A stretch of DNA of 7,523 nucleotides from Pseudomonadota bacterium (GCA_023441105.1 JAEZQX010000136.1:1-7523), one strand, 5' to 3'. Shown: positions 1 to 6,239, counted from the first letter of the stretch. Translations and numbers: made by a program. Notes: a model not told the origin generated them from the sequence alone.

Positions 1-84
1 CACCATCACGGCGACGAAGGGCGCGAGGCCCAGCACGACGACCGTCAGCAGCGCCGAGGATGGGGTGAAGGTCGAGATGTCCAT
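1..84 (-). CDS. sctR: SctR, type III secretion export-gate protein (N-terminal fragment)
   Basis: Only the first 28 codons are inside the window; the gene runs off the left edge. The peptide starts MDIST and then shows a hydrophobic helix (LLTVVVLGLAPFVAVMV) with the L-x-PF-x-x-V/I-M pattern typical of the first membrane segment of SctR (YscR/HrcR), an inner-membrane protein that builds the export-gate pore with SctS and SctT. There is no cleavable signal peptide, unlike flagellar FliP. The ATG at 84 is the only plausible start because an in-frame TGA lies four codons upstream; its ribosome-binding site is weak. It follows sctQ after an 85-bp gap (85-169), the only sizeable gap besides the repeat-filled one. 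In that gap I see no convincing terminator or promoter. Position directly after sctQ agrees with the Q-R order of known systems. The call rests on a short fragment plus context. Confidence 0.8.
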   Translation of the reverse strand, partial: MDISTFTPSSALLTVVVLGLAPFVAVMV

Positions 85-169
85 GACGCTATGTCACGGA
101 CGCATCCCCCGGCGGTTCAAAGTTTCGACGGTCCGTGTGCGAGACGGTGCGCCCGTGCCGTGGATTCGA

Positions 170-1024
170 TCAGTGAAGCTGCTCGATCATCATCGCCCAA
201 CCGTGACCCCAGGGAAGCAGCCGGCCCTGCGCGAGAAGGCGCGATGCTCCGCCGCCCGCCGGCACCGGCCCGATCCAGAGCTCCACCGGCCAGGCTGCGA
301 GGTCGGCCAACAAGCCCTCCGGATTGTCCCAGCCGGCGAGCAGCGACGCCGGCAGCGGCCGGTGCAACGGCAGGCGCACCTGGCACAGCCGGAGCCCCCC
401 CGCCTTGGACGGTGCGGGTTGCGGCGATCCGGCCGGGCCAGCGTTGCCGGAGCTGCGGGAATTGCCGGGGCCGTCGGGATTGCCGGGATTGCCGGGGTTG
501 TCAGGGATGGGGCCAGCGAGCGTGACCGGCAGTCCTTGCTCCGGATCCTCGTCCGGCAGGTGCAAGCGGCCGCGCCAGCCGGGCCGCAGCGAATCCGGCA
601 GCACCACCGCGCCGCCGGGTTCGATGGCCGCCTGTTCTGCCGGGTCGAGGAACAGCCGGCAGAGCGTCAACAGGGCCGGCGCGTCATCCCATTGCAGGCA
701 GCCGGCCACGGCTGTCGGCGGCGCAGGCAGCCTTCTGAGCAGCGGCCAGGGCGCTTCCAGCCGGCAGGGGGCGGGGGTGGCGGTGGCGGCCGATGCCGTC
801 GCAGGCGGGGAGGATGGCTGCTCGGGCTCCAGCCCGATTTCCCACTGCCAGTCGAGCTCCGTCTCCATCCAGACGTCCAGCACCGCCAGCAACCCGTCGC
901 AGTCATCCAGCGCGATGGCGGCGTCCACGGCCGTGCACCCGGCCGGCGGCTGGGGCAGTCGCAGCCGCAGGCTGCCGGCCGCGTGGGCGGCCACGAAGCA
1001 GAGGTCCGGGGGCTGCGGCTGCAT
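170..1024 (-). CDS. sctQ: SctQ, type III secretion C-ring/sorting-platform protein (divergent)
   Basis: 284 aa. It probably forms the cytosolic sorting-platform pods with SctK and SctL. The N-terminal part (about 1-65) ends in LLAVLDVWMETELDW, like the leucine-rich N-domain of SctQ proteins. Residues about 100-170 look like a first SpoA-type domain (EPGGAVVLPD, then GWRGRLHL). The C-terminus (about 212-284) fits a second SpoA domain, with PVELWIG followed by LLAQGRLLPWGHGWAMMI, matching the usual V-E-L-x-V...G-x-L...G.L.V.I pattern. Between them lies a disordered linker of Pro/Gly/Asn/Ser (about 172-210) encoded partly by 9-bp repeats. A second low-complexity stretch of Pro/Ala/Thr/Ser is at 68-86. 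The ATG at 1024 is one base after the response-regulator stop (TGAGATG), with AGGCGG six bases upstream. Many SctQ genes also make a short C-terminal product from an internal start; the only in-frame candidate I see is GTG at codon 216, without a clear ribosome-binding site. Overall similarity is modest; the assignment leans on position between P and R and on the C-terminal pattern. Confidence 0.78.
   Translation of the reverse strand: MQPQPPDLCFVAAHAAGSLRLRLPQPPAGCTAVDAAIALDDCDGLLAVLDVWMETELDWQWEIGLEPEQPSSPPATASAATATPAPCRLEAPWPLLRRLPAPPTAVAGCLQWDDAPALLTLCRLFLDPAEQAAIEPGGAVVLPDSLRPGWRGRLHLPDEDPEQGLPVTLAGPIPDNPGNPGNPDGPGNSRSSGNAGPAGSPQPAPSKAGGLRLCQVRLPLHRPLPASLLAGWDNPEGLLADLAAWPVELWIGPVPAGGGASRLLAQGRLLPWGHGWAMMIEQLH
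458..502. repeat. 9-bp tandem repeat in the sctQ linker
   Basis: Five imperfect 9-bp units in a row on the plus strand: GGAATTGCC, GGGGCCGTC, GGGATTGCC, GGGATTGCC, GGGGTTGTC. In the sctQ frame they encode the Asx/Gly-Asn/Gly-Pro run around residues 175-189. Since the unit is a multiple of three, gain or loss of units would change linker length without a frameshift. Confidence 0.8.
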
Positions 1025-1025
1025 C

Positions 1026-1775
1026 TCAGTCCGCCTGCGCGGTGATCATCATGCGGGTCAGCTCGGCGACCGAGCGTGCCTGCATCTTGGCCATGCCGCG
1101 GGCGCGGTACAGCTCCACGGTCTTGATCGACAGGCCGATGCGGTCGGCGATGTTCTTGTTGTAGACGCCCTGGATCACGAAGTCGATCACCTGGCGTTCG
1201 CGCGGCGAGAGCCTGGCGCGGCGCGTGGCAAAGCGCTGGCGCGCTTCGGCGTCCGCGGGATCCGCGGCCGTTCGTTCCGACCGCGCGGCATTCGCCGTCT
1301 CGCTGCCCGCAGTGGCGCCGGCGATCGCGGATGGACCCTGCGCGCCGGCGCCGGACGCTGCCAGCGCGGCAGCCGCCGCCGCGAAGGCCTTGCCCAGCGC
1401 GTCCTCCAGCATCGTCTCGTCGAAGGGCTTCTCGAGCAGGGTGACGGCGCCTTTCTGCATCGCCCGGACCGCCAGCGCGACGTCCGCATGACCGCTCATG
1501 TAGATCACGGGCAAGTCGGCGTTGCGCTCGATCAGCGCGTCGTGCAGCTCGAGCCCGGACATGCCGGGCATGCGGATGTCCAGCATCAGGCAGGCCGCCC
1601 GCAGACGGTCGCGGCCGGCGATCGCGGCGAGCGCCTCTGCCGGCTGCTCCCAGGTCGCCACCTCGAAGTCGTCGCTGGCCAGCCAGAAGCGGATCGAATC
1701 CAGGAAGTCGCGGTTGTCGTCCACGATGTAGAGCAGGGGGACGCCGCCTTCGGGCGGCCGTGCGGCGGCACTCAT
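1026..1775 (-). CDS. FixJ-type response regulator (receiver + LuxR-type helix-turn-helix)
   Basis: 249 aa. The receiver domain spans about residues 14-130: acidic pair D19/D20 in YIVDDN, phospho-acceptor D66 in MLDIRMPG, S94 in YMSGHAD, and K116 in EKPFD. A long Ala/Ser-rich linker (about 131-185) leads to a LuxR/GerE-type DNA-binding domain (188-245), LSPRERQVIDFVIQG, then NKNIADRIGLSIKTVELYRARG, with MAKM as in FixJ. It is therefore a transcription factor presumably phosphorylated by the kinase encoded just upstream. FixJ itself is about 205 aa, so the linker and N-terminus are extended. The start ATG overlaps the kinase stop (ATGA), with GAGGAG eight bases upstream. The first 11 residues (MSAAARPPEGG) come from a repeat shared with the sctL-sctN gap. 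Targets cannot be read from the window; the T3SS operon itself is a reasonable guess. Confidence 0.93.
   Translation of the reverse strand: MSAAARPPEGGVPLLYIVDDNRDFLDSIRFWLASDDFEVATWEQPAEALAAIAGRDRLRAACLMLDIRMPGMSGLELHDALIERNADLPVIYMSGHADVALAVRAMQKGAVTLLEKPFDETMLEDALGKAFAAAAAALAASGAGAQGPSAIAGATAGSETANAARSERTAADPADAEARQRFATRRARLSPRERQVIDFVIQGVYNKNIADRIGLSIKTVELYRARGMAKMQARSVAELTRMMITAQAD
1742..1775 (-). repeat. RPPEGG-type palindromic repeat, copy B, inside the response-regulator start
   Basis: Thirty of 34 bases are identical to 6206-6239, including a 19-base perfect block at 1747-1765. It contains the perfect hairpin GCCGCC-TTCG-GGCGGC (1743-1758). It begins at the stop codon of the kinase gene and is read as the first codons of the response regulator. 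GC-rich repeats whose open frame reads ARPPEGG are, to my recollection, common between genes of high-GC betaproteobacteria; that family assignment is from memory. Confidence 0.7.
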
Positions 1776-2866
1776 CCTGCATGCTCCTCTGCAAGCGGTT
1801 GGGATTTGCGGTCGGCGGCCAGCGGCAGCCCGACGTGGAAGGCGGCGCCGCCGCCGGGATTCCTGGCGAACCACAGCCGGCCCTGGTGGAGCTCCACGAA
1901 GGACCGGCAGATGGACAGGCCGATGCCCATGCCGTTGGGCTTGCTCGAGGCGAACGGCACGAACAGCCGGGCTTCGGCGGCGGCATCGAGGCCGCGGCCG
2001 TTGTCGCACACCTGGAGCTGCGCCTCGCGGCCGTTGCACTCGAGGCGAACGATCACCTCGGGGTCGGCGGGTGGATCGGCGCGCAGGGCATCGAGCGCAT
2101 TGCGCATCAGGTTCACCAGCACCTGCTGCAGCATCACCCGGTCGCCGCGCACCGTGACCGGCGCCTCCGGCAGTTGCAGAAGCAGGTGCGCGCCCGCGCG
2201 GCGGGCATCCCAGTCGAGGAGGGCGGCGCTTTCGCGTACCTGCGCGCCCAGCTCGACACGTTCGAGCCGCGGCTGGTGAGAGTGGGTGAACTCGCGGATC
2301 CTCGCGATGATGCGGGCGGCGAACATGATCTGCCCGATCGCCCGGTCGAAGGCACCGGCTTCCTCCTTGTCGAGGCCGGGCTTTCGCCGCGCGAGGCGCA
2401 GGCGCAGCCCGCGCAGCAGGTTGGCGGTGGCACCGATCGGCTGGTTCAGCTCGTGCGCCAGCGTGGTTGCCATCTCGCCGACCGACAAGGTGTTCGACGT
2501 GAACAGCAGTCGCTCGCGATCGTCCAGCTGGCGCTGCTGGGCCCGGATCTGCTCGTCGCGATCAACCAGCCGCAGCAGCCAGCTCCGCTCGTCCAGGGTG
2601 GCCAGCTCCACCTGCCACTGCCGGCGGTCGCCGAGGCACAGCCGTCGCGGCGCGTCCTCGGCGAGCGCGAGTGATCGGCTGACGCCGGGTATCGCCTCCT
2701 CGATAGCCGCGAGGCCGGGCGCGTCGGCCAGCGGCTGCGGTAGCGCGAGCCAGGCAGGGCTTCTCCAGCGGATGGTGCCTGACTCACGTTCGAGCAGCGC
2801 GACCGCATCGGCCAGCCGCGCCAGTGCCAGGCAACTTGCGGGTGGTAGCGTCGGGTCGTTGGGCAT
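1772..2866 (-). CDS. Soluble FixL/NtrB-like sensor histidine kinase
   Basis: 364 aa. The catalytic core has all boxes: H-box EMATTLAHELNQPIGA with phospho-acceptor H138; N-box NLMRNALDAL (N252/N256); G1 DNGRG (288-292); F/G2 region FVPFASSKPNGMGIGLSIC (302-320). The H-box and the F-box wording place it with FixL/DctB-type (HPK4) kinases. The N-terminal 105 residues have no transmembrane segment; ERESGTIRWRSPAWLAL and the later QWQVELATLDERSWLLRLVDRDEQ resemble a degraded PAS fold, followed by a coiled-coil linker (about 104-125). A cytoplasmic signal is therefore likely, but no haem or flavin ligand residue can be pointed to. The ATG at 2866 lies 14 bp after the acetyltransferase stop, with GGAG nine bases upstream; the frame stays open much further upstream, but that part is antisense to nothing recognisable and overlaps the acetyltransferase, so the short start is preferred. 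It overlaps the response-regulator gene by ATGA, making a cognate pair. Confidence 0.93.
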   Translation of the reverse strand: MPNDPTLPPASCLALARLADAVALLERESGTIRWRSPAWLALPQPLADAPGLAAIEEAIPGVSRSLALAEDAPRRLCLGDRRQWQVELATLDERSWLLRLVDRDEQIRAQQRQLDDRERLLFTSNTLSVGEMATTLAHELNQPIGATANLLRGLRLRLARRKPGLDKEEAGAFDRAIGQIMFAARIIARIREFTHSHQPRLERVELGAQVRESAALLDWDARRAGAHLLLQLPEAPVTVRGDRVMLQQVLVNLMRNALDALRADPPADPEVIVRLECNGREAQLQVCDNGRGLDAAAEARLFVPFASSKPNGMGIGLSICRSFVELHQGRLWFARNPGGGAAFHVGLPLAADRKSQPLAEEHAG

Positions 2867-2880
2867 CGGCCAGCTCCGGT

Positions 2881-3570
2881 TCAGGCGGTGCGCGCGCCAC
2901 TTCCGGCTGCGAGCGCTCGCAGCGCACCGCGCAGCCGCGTCATGCGCGGTGTGTTGCGCAATGAGCGCCAGACGTTCAAGTCGATGCGAAAGTGGCTGGC
3001 CATGATGCTTTCGTAGGGAAGGATGCCCAGCGCCTCGAAACCCATGGCCGCGAGGACGGCTGCGGCGCTGCGGTTGCCCGGATGGCAGACGCCCCAGACC
3101 CTGTGCAGGCCGAGATCGTCGGTGGCGTGGTCGAGCATCATCTCGCCGCCTTCCTGCGCCAGGCCGGTGCCCCAGGCAGACGGCTGCAGGCGGCCGCCGA
3201 TCTCGACCTCGCCCGCTCGCCCGGGCATCGGCATGAGGCTGAACCAGCCGACGAATCGGGGCCGCGGCTCTGGAAGGCTCGCATGCCAGATGCCCAGACC
3301 CTCGTGATCGCGATAGCGCAGCCCCATCCGCTCGACGAATGCGGCGCTGACCTTCGGCAGCTGCAGCGGAAAGTCGTCGATCAGCAGGGCCCGCAGGCGC
3401 GGATCGCGGTGCATGGCGGCGATGTCGGGGGCGTCCGCGGCATCGAACTCGCGCAGGACGAGCCGCTTGCTCACCGCCCAGGGCAACGGCGCCGGTTCGG
3501 CCTGCGCCTGCGCAATCGCGCCGGGTCCGGTGAGCGCCGCTGCCGGCAGATGGCCGATGCTCGTGCTCAT
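2881..3570 (-). CDS. GNAT-family N-acetyltransferase (RimJ/RimL type)
   Basis: 229 aa. After an Ala-rich N-terminal tail of about 34 residues comes the typical opening strand of the Acetyltransf_3/RimJ-RimL branch (SKRLVLREFDAADAPDIAAM, 34-53). The acetyl-CoA loop is a variant, SAWGTGLAQEGGEMML (131-146), in the place of the usual W-G-R/K-G-x-A/G-x-E-A. The C-terminal signature NRSAAAVLAAMGFEALG (166-182) matches the N-x-x-S-x-x-V-x-x-x-x-G-F motif. Such enzymes acetylate protein N-termini or small molecules; the substrate here is unknown. The ATG at 3570 overlaps the sctP stop (ATGA), with GAGGA nine bases upstream. Its position inside a secretion operon, directly before a two-component system, suggests a linked role (modifying a secretion component, an effector or the regulators), but this is inference. 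It may also be a passenger. Confidence 0.88.
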   Translation of the reverse strand: MSTSIGHLPAAALTGPGAIAQAQAEPAPLPWAVSKRLVLREFDAADAPDIAAMHRDPRLRALLIDDFPLQLPKVSAAFVERMGLRYRDHEGLGIWHASLPEPRPRFVGWFSLMPMPGRAGEVEIGGRLQPSAWGTGLAQEGGEMMLDHATDDLGLHRVWGVCHPGNRSAAAVLAAMGFEALGILPYESIMASHFRIDLNVWRSLRNTPRMTRLRGALRALAAGSGARTA

Positions 3571-4322
3571 GGCGCTTCGTCCTCGTCGTCCTCGATGCGT
3601 ACCCGGGCGGAGATTGCGCGGGCCTCCAGCCTGTCGGACAGGCGCGACGCCGAGCGCGCCATGGCGCCGTGGATGTCGCGCGCGCGGCTGCGGATGTCCA
3701 GCGTCCATCCGGCGGAGCCGTCGACCATGGGCGCGCGGCCAGCCAATAGCTCGAGCGGCGCGCCGCCGGCCTGCGGAATCGACACTTCCCATCGGCCGGC
3801 GGTGGCGGCGTCCGCCGGGAAGGCCGGCATGCCCAGCGCCATTGCGAGCGCCGTTCGGGTCGGGCCGGCATCCTGGGGCTGGGCGCTGCTCGTGCCGTTG
3901 CCGCTGGCCGCGCCCGGTCCCGCGGCCGCAGCGGCCGGCGCAGCGGGCATGGTCGAGATGTCTTGCCGCGGCGGCGGTTCGACGTCCGCCGGTTCCTGTC
4001 CTTCGCGCTCGCTGCCGGCTTCACGCCGGCGTCGCGCGTCGCTGCAGAGGGCATCGGCAGCATCGGCGGCTTCGGTGTCCGCACCGGCGCCCACGAGCTC
4101 GCACAGCGGCTGCTCGCGCGCCGCCTGCGCCTGGGATGGCCGCTCGGATGGCCGCTCACGCATCGCCGGCCCGCACGCACCCGGTTCGCGCGCGGCACGC
4201 GCCTGCAACGCCTGCTCGAAGACGAAGCCGGCATCCCCGCCGGCGGCTGTTGGCCGCGCGGTCGCCGTGCCTGCGCCGCGGCTCGCTGATGCGTCGATGG
4301 AGGCTCGCGGCGAGACGTTCAT
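3567..4322 (-). CDS. sctP: SctP, needle-length / substrate-specificity switch protein
   Basis: 251 aa. Residues 1-175 are low complexity (Ala, Pro, Gly, Arg, Glu), as in the disordered ruler region of SctP/YscP/FliK proteins. A folded C-terminal piece follows (about 176-245): RWEVSIPQ, PLELLAGRAP, GWTLDIRSRARDIHGAM, SRLSDRLEARAISARVRI. This resembles the two-strand plus helix layout of the T3S4 substrate-switch domain, which contacts the export gate protein SctU. The tail EDDEDEAP is strongly acidic. The protein is shorter than YscP but in the range of the small SctP/HpaP proteins, so a short needle or a different mechanism is possible. Start and stop are both ATGA overlaps, with sctO before and the acetyltransferase gene after; the start has only a GGGGTGG-like ribosome-binding site, consistent with coupling. 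Sequence conservation in this family is low, so the name depends largely on position after sctO. Confidence 0.75.
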   Translation of the reverse strand: MNVSPRASIDASASRGAGTATARPTAAGGDAGFVFEQALQARAAREPGACGPAMRERPSERPSQAQAAREQPLCELVGAGADTEAADAADALCSDARRRREAGSEREGQEPADVEPPPRQDISTMPAAPAAAAAGPGAASGNGTSSAQPQDAGPTRTALAMALGMPAFPADAATAGRWEVSIPQAGGAPLELLAGRAPMVDGSAGWTLDIRSRARDIHGAMARSASRLSDRLEARAISARVRIEDDEDEAP

Positions 4323-4816
4323 CGCGCCACCCCGGCGCCGGGCATCGCCATCGGTTGATCCGACTGCTCGATCTCGAGGCGGCGTTCGGCGGCGGTGGCG
4401 CGAGCCATCGCTGCCTGCCGGGCGAGGTCGCGCACCACGTCTTCGCGTGCCATGGCCCGCGTGAGTCCGATCCGCGCCTCCTCGACGGCCCGGCGGGCTT
4501 CGTCGAGCTTGCGGGATTCGCCGATCATCGCGTCTTCGTCCCGCTCGAGCCGGTCGAGCAGGCGGGCGCGCTCGGCTTGCACCATCCCGTTCCAGCGCGG
4601 CAGGTGCGGCGCCAGCGAGCCGACCACGGCATTGGCGAGCGAGCTGATGGCAGCCTTGCTGTCCTGGATGGCGGCGCGTCGCCGATCGACCGCCAGCTGT
4701 GCCGCCGCGACTTCCTGCATCGCACCCGCCAGTCGCTGCCGCGCCCGCCGCACCCGCAACGTGCGCAGGCCCTGCAGCTCGCGCGCCTGCTGCGGGCTCG
4801 GCAGCATCCGGCTCAT
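4319..4816 (-). CDS. sctO: SctO, type III secretion ATPase stalk protein (YscO/FliJ-like)
   Basis: 165 aa, almost wholly helical and charged, with no glycine or proline between about residues 74 and 150 apart from single residues, as expected for the two-helix antiparallel coiled coil of YscO/FliJ. Heptad-like Leu/Ala/Arg patterns are seen in [20 protein letters not shown] (14-33) and in [17 protein letters not shown] (81-97). FliJ-like stalk proteins insert in the SctN hexamer and bind the export gate SctV. The start ATG overlaps the sctN stop (ATGA) and has a perfect AGGAGG seven bases upstream. A second Met at codon 4 is a possible but less well-spaced start. Size is normal for the family (about 150-170 aa). 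The call rests on coiled-coil character, size and position directly after the ATPase gene. Confidence 0.82.
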   Translation of the reverse strand: MSRMLPSPQQARELQGLRTLRVRRARQRLAGAMQEVAAAQLAVDRRRAAIQDSKAAISSLANAVVGSLAPHLPRWNGMVQAERARLLDRLERDEDAMIGESRKLDEARRAVEEARIGLTRAMAREDVVRDLARQAAMARATAAERRLEIEQSDQPMAMPGAGVAR

Positions 4817-6156
4817 TGCACGGCCTCCTGCAGGAGCCGCACCGTGTCGTCGAATGCCGACGCTTCGTCCGAGCGTTGCGTCAGCACGGCGCGCATCGCG
4901 GGCATCCGTTCGATGGCGCGGTCCGCGAGCGGATCGCTGCCGGCCTGGTACTCGCCCACGTGCAGCAGGAACTCGACTTCCTTGTGCCGCGCGAGCAGGG
5001 CGCGCAGGCGCCCGGCGGCGTCGCGATGGGTGGGGTCGGCCACGCGGGTGAAGACGCGGCTCGCGCTGGCGAGCACGTCGATGGCAGGGTAGTGCGCTGC
5101 CTGCGCGAGATGGCGCGACAGGACGATGTGGCCGTCGAGAATCGAGCGGACTTCTTCCGCCACCGGATCGCTGTTGTCCTCGTCCTCCGCCAGCACCGTG
5201 TAGAAGGCGGTGATGGAGCCGTGGGCATCGTTGCCGGCGCGCTCGAACAGGCGCGGCAGCTCGGCGAATACGGAGGGCGGATAGCCGCGTCGCACCGGCG
5301 GTTCGGAAGCGGCCAGCCCGAGCTCGCGTAGCCCGCGCGCGAAGCGGGTGACGGAATCGACCAGCAGCAGCACCCGCTTGCCCTGGGCGCGAAAGCCTTC
5401 GGCGATCGCGGTCGCCGCATAGGCGGCACGCACCCGCTCGAGCGCCGGCCGGTCCGAGGTCGAGACCACGACCACCGACCGCGCCAGGCCGTCGCTGCCG
5501 AGGCTCTCGTCGATGAACTCGCGCACCTCGCGGCCGCGCTCGCCGACCAGCGCGATCACGTTGACGTCGGCGCTCGCCTGGCGAGCGAGCATGCCCAGCA
5601 GCGTCGACTTGCCGCCGCCGGCCATCGCGAAGATGCCGACGCGCTGACCTTCGCCCACGGTGAGGGCGGAGTCGATGGCGCGTACACCGGTCGGCAGCGG
5701 CTTGTCGACGCCCTTGCGTCGCATGGGCGATGGCGCCGGGCTGTGAAGCGGCACGTGATGCAGGCCGTCCCCCGGCCGCGGCGGTTGCATCTCGTCCAGC
5801 GGCTGGCCGAAGGCGTCCACGACGCGGCCGAGCAGGGCAGGGCCGCAGGGCACGCGGGCGGCGTCGGCCAGCGGTTGTACCGACGCGCCGATCGCCACGC
5901 CCAACAGCGGGCCGTAGGGCGCGAGGATGGCTTCCGCGCCGGACAGTCCGATCACCTCCGCCAGCAGCGGCTCGCCGCCGGTTTCAACCCCGGCCCCGGC
6001 GCCGGCGTCGAAGATCCTGCATTGCTGGCCGATGCAAGCACGTAGGCCGGTGGCACGCAGCACCGTTCCGCCCGCCTGCACGACGCGACCGCATTCGAGT
6101 ACCGTGCGGGTCGCATGCAGCGCTGCGACGAGCTGCCGGCTGTCGCCGCTGCTCAC
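4813..6156 (-). CDS. sctN: SctN, type III secretion ATPase
   Basis: 447 aa, the usual length of SctN/FliI-type ATPases. The hexameric enzyme sits under the export gate and uses ATP to release chaperones and unfold substrates. Walker A is [14 protein letters not shown] (174-187, K183), close to the YscN version with GGGKST; the catalytic glutamate is E206 in VGERGREV; Walker B is [14 protein letters not shown] with D267; the [20 protein letters not shown] stretch (289-308) and [18 protein letters not shown] (314-331) are family signatures; R367 in LASASR is the probable arginine finger. The start is GTG at 6156, chosen because AGGAGGG lies seven bases upstream and because the N-terminus then aligns in length; the open frame upstream runs into sctL in another frame and should be ignored. 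The GTG overlaps the stop of a 28-codon mini-ORF (GTGA). The stop overlaps the sctO start (ATGA). Confidence 0.97.
   Translation of the reverse strand: MSSGDSRQLVAALHATRTVLECGRVVQAGGTVLRATGLRACIGQQCRIFDAGAGAGVETGGEPLLAEVIGLSGAEAILAPYGPLLGVAIGASVQPLADAARVPCGPALLGRVVDAFGQPLDEMQPPRPGDGLHHVPLHSPAPSPMRRKGVDKPLPTGVRAIDSALTVGEGQRVGIFAMAGGGKSTLLGMLARQASADVNVIALVGERGREVREFIDESLGSDGLARSVVVVSTSDRPALERVRAAYAATAIAEGFRAQGKRVLLLVDSVTRFARGLRELGLAASEPPVRRGYPPSVFAELPRLFERAGNDAHGSITAFYTVLAEDEDNSDPVAEEVRSILDGHIVLSRHLAQAAHYPAIDVLASASRVFTRVADPTHRDAAGRLRALLARHKEVEFLLHVGEYQAGSDPLADRAIERMPAMRAVLTQRSDEASAFDDTVRLLQEAVQ
4824..4829 (-). promoter_or_regulatory. Ribosome-binding site of sctO
   Basis: Perfect AGGAGG (minus strand), seven bases before the sctO ATG at 4816. 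It lies within the 3' end of sctN and supports independent as well as coupled initiation of sctO. It is part of the 12-base palindrome CTCCTGCAGGAG (4825-4836). Confidence 0.75.
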
Positions 6157-6239
6157 TGGACTACCCTCCTGTCGCGAAGCGCGACATCCTCCCGAGGGAG
6201 GGTCGCGCCCCCTTCGGGCGGCCGTGCGGGGCCGCTCAT
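6153..6239 (-). CDS. 28-codon mini-ORF between sctL and sctN
   Basis: Its ATG overlaps the sctL stop (ATGA) and its TGA overlaps the sctN GTG start (GTGA), so a ribosome leaving sctL could re-initiate here and be delivered to sctN. The peptide begins [11 protein letters not shown] and ends DRRVVQ; it is rich in Arg/Pro and shows no domain. The whole frame lies in a palindromic repeat, so the peptide itself is unlikely to have a function; translation through it may matter for coupling or for opening RNA hairpins. Low confidence as a true protein gene. Confidence 0.35.
   Translation of the reverse strand: MSGPARPPEGGATLPREDVALRDRRVVQ
6164..6170 (-). promoter_or_regulatory. Ribosome-binding site of sctN
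   Basis: AGGAGGG on the minus strand, seven bases before the GTG at 6156; it decides the sctN start. The complementary CCCTCC lies 26 bases further upstream (6197-6202) within the repeat hairpin, so the site could be masked in an alternative RNA fold. Confidence 0.8.
6171..6239 (-). repeat. RPPEGG-type palindromic repeat, copy A, filling the sctL-sctN gap
   Basis: The segment 6206-6239 matches copy B (1742-1775) at 30 of 34 bases. Beyond it lie two further inverted repeats: GCGAC...GTCGC (6181-6206) enclosing CCTCCC/GGGAGG (6188-6201), and GTCGCG-AAG-CGCGAC (6171-6185). The last two share the same GTCGC arm and so exclude each other. No run of T follows, so it does not look like an intrinsic terminator. 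The element starts exactly at the sctL stop codon. It resembles REP-like intergenic elements of high-GC proteobacteria. Confidence 0.7.

Noticed and set aside
95..120. Promoter for sctR with TTGAAC (minus strand, 115-120) as -35 box.
   Set aside because: No reasonable -10 box stands 16-19 bases further on; the sequence there (GTGACATAG) is a poor match.
324..2279. A 651-codon plus-strand open frame, with others at 2992-4464, 3413-5092 and 5927-7234.
   Set aside because: They lie antisense to genes with clear motifs on the minus strand, show Arg/Ala/Ser/Pro-rich composition with no recognisable domain, and are expected by chance at this G+C content.
2867..4234. Long upstream extension of the kinase frame (820 codons in total).
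   Set aside because: It would overlap the acetyltransferase and sctP genes in another frame and has no domain; the ATG at 2866 has a ribosome-binding site and fits the gene spacing.
3743..4234. CRISPR array, tRNA, rRNA or mobile element anywhere in the window, for example in the repetitive-looking sctP region.
   Set aside because: No spaced direct repeats, no tRNA-like cloverleaf, no transposase motifs or terminal inverted repeats were seen; sctP is only low-complexity coding sequence.
6181..6229. Intrinsic terminator in the sctL-sctN gap.
   Set aside because: The hairpins are strong but no T-run follows on the minus strand, and the downstream genes continue the same operon.
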